Part shown: positions 5,113 through 5,389 of the stretch, piece by piece | How positions within the stretch are numbered: position 1 is the stretch's first letter | Layout: every line of letters begins with the position of its first letter | Source: Lentimicrobium sp. | GTDB lineage: Bacteria > Bacteroidota > Bacteroidia > Flavobacteriales > Flavobacteriaceae | Length of the DNA stretch: 5,389 nucleotides | Direction of reading: 5' to 3' | Assembly (NCBI GenBank): GCA_022758945.1 | Contig: JAEMQE010000208.1 | Span: 1 to 5,389 of the forward strand | Notes under the pieces: model-generated | What the model saw: only the letters and a program-made list of their open reading frames with translations | What the model was told of the DNA's origin: nothing | Databases searched by the model: none | Translations under genes and position numbers: made by a program

Positions 5113-5389
5113 GTTATCAAACCATCATCAGCAACGGAAGACACAGCATCATTGGAGACGAACCCATTAACAGCAAAGGAACCGATTTAGGATTTTCGCC
5201 AACCGACTTAATTTTATCAAGCATTGGAATGTGCAAAGTAGCAACAGTTCGTTTCATTGCTCGCAAAAACGGTTGGAAAATTGGAAATGTAGAAGCCGAA
5301 TTGGATCAAGTAGAAGACGGGGCGAAAACGGAAAACTCTCTACAACAATAAATGTGGCGATTTCAGTTGAAGGCGATATTACTGAAGAA
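5109..5389 (+). pseudogene. OsmC-family protein, start missing and frameshifted, runs off the window
   Basis: The plus-strand frame from about 5109 reads TGYQTIISNGRHSIIGDEP, then GTDLGFSPTDLILSSIGMCKVATVRFIARKNGW. This is an OsmC/Ohr-like fold protein with the conserved cysteine in the central helix (SIGMCKVATVR). Family members detoxify organic hydroperoxides or act in thiol chemistry. No start codon is available: the frame is open only back to 5097 and roughly the first 10-20 residues are absent. The frame is also lost near 5319-5330. As written it ends at TAA 5349-5351, but from about 5321 a second frame continues the expected sequence as GENGKLSTTINVAISVEGDITEE to the right edge. A single missing base in the GGGG-containing stretch at about 5319-5322, or two extra bases, explains this. 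Its link to arsenic is uncertain because the junction may be artificial. Confidence 0.72.

Noticed and set aside
1..5389. Insertion sequences, CRISPR arrays, tRNA or other RNA genes
   Set aside because: No transposase frames, terminal inverted repeats, regularly spaced repeats or tRNA-like cloverleaf sequences were seen on either strand.

Overview
The window reads as an arsenic-resistance island from a Flavobacterium-like member of the Bacteroidota. The evidence is the AT-rich DNA with A-rich ribosome-binding regions and no strong Shine-Dalgarno sequences, a candidate Bacteroidota-type promoter, and protein families typical of flavobacterial ars loci (DUF6428, an extended LMW-phosphatase-type ArsC, an ACR3 pump, and an arsenosugar-type ArsM). 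The taxonomic call is inference from family content, not from a marker gene.

Layout, left to right. (1) Positions 1-1879, plus strand, very compact: the C-terminal end of a DinB-like protein overlaps by 11 bp a secreted FmdE-like protein. That is followed after 2 bp by a periplasmic thioredoxin-fold ArsF-family protein, and after 1 bp by a six-TM CcdA/DsbD-like ArsG-family permease. (2) Positions 1880-1964: an AT-rich gap with a candidate promoter and a perfect 12-bp palindrome that is a likely ArsR operator. (3) Positions 1965-4515, plus strand: arsR, DUF6428, an ArsC-like reductase/phosphatase and an ACR3 arsenite efflux pump, apparently one operon. (4) Positions 4516-4617: a convergent intergenic region with a good plus-strand terminator. 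(5) Positions 4618-5106, minus strand: the C-terminal part of an ArsM-type arsenite methyltransferase, cut off at an abrupt junction. (6) From about 5107 to the end, plus strand: an OsmC-family gene lacking its start at the same junction and carrying an apparent frameshift near 5319-5330.

How it fits together. In the core operon ArsR senses As(III), the ArsC-like protein reduces arsenate, and ACR3 exports arsenite. DUF6428 is an uncharacterised partner with a cysteine-rich tail. ArsM would have methylated As(III). The ArsF/ArsG pair is related to the ArsEFG system described for aromatic nitro-arsenicals. Here the slot just upstream of arsF is filled by an FmdE-like secreted protein with a conserved-looking His/Cys site. 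This makes the FmdE-ArsF-ArsG trio a candidate undescribed envelope redox or organoarsenical module, and it is the most interesting part of the window. A second cross-gene pattern is that ArsR, DUF6428 and ArsM all end in a Cys-Cys pair immediately before the stop codon.

The right end (about 5100-5389) should be treated with caution. Two unrelated genes are both decapitated at the same few bases and a frameshift follows, which suggests either a real deletion or an assembly error.
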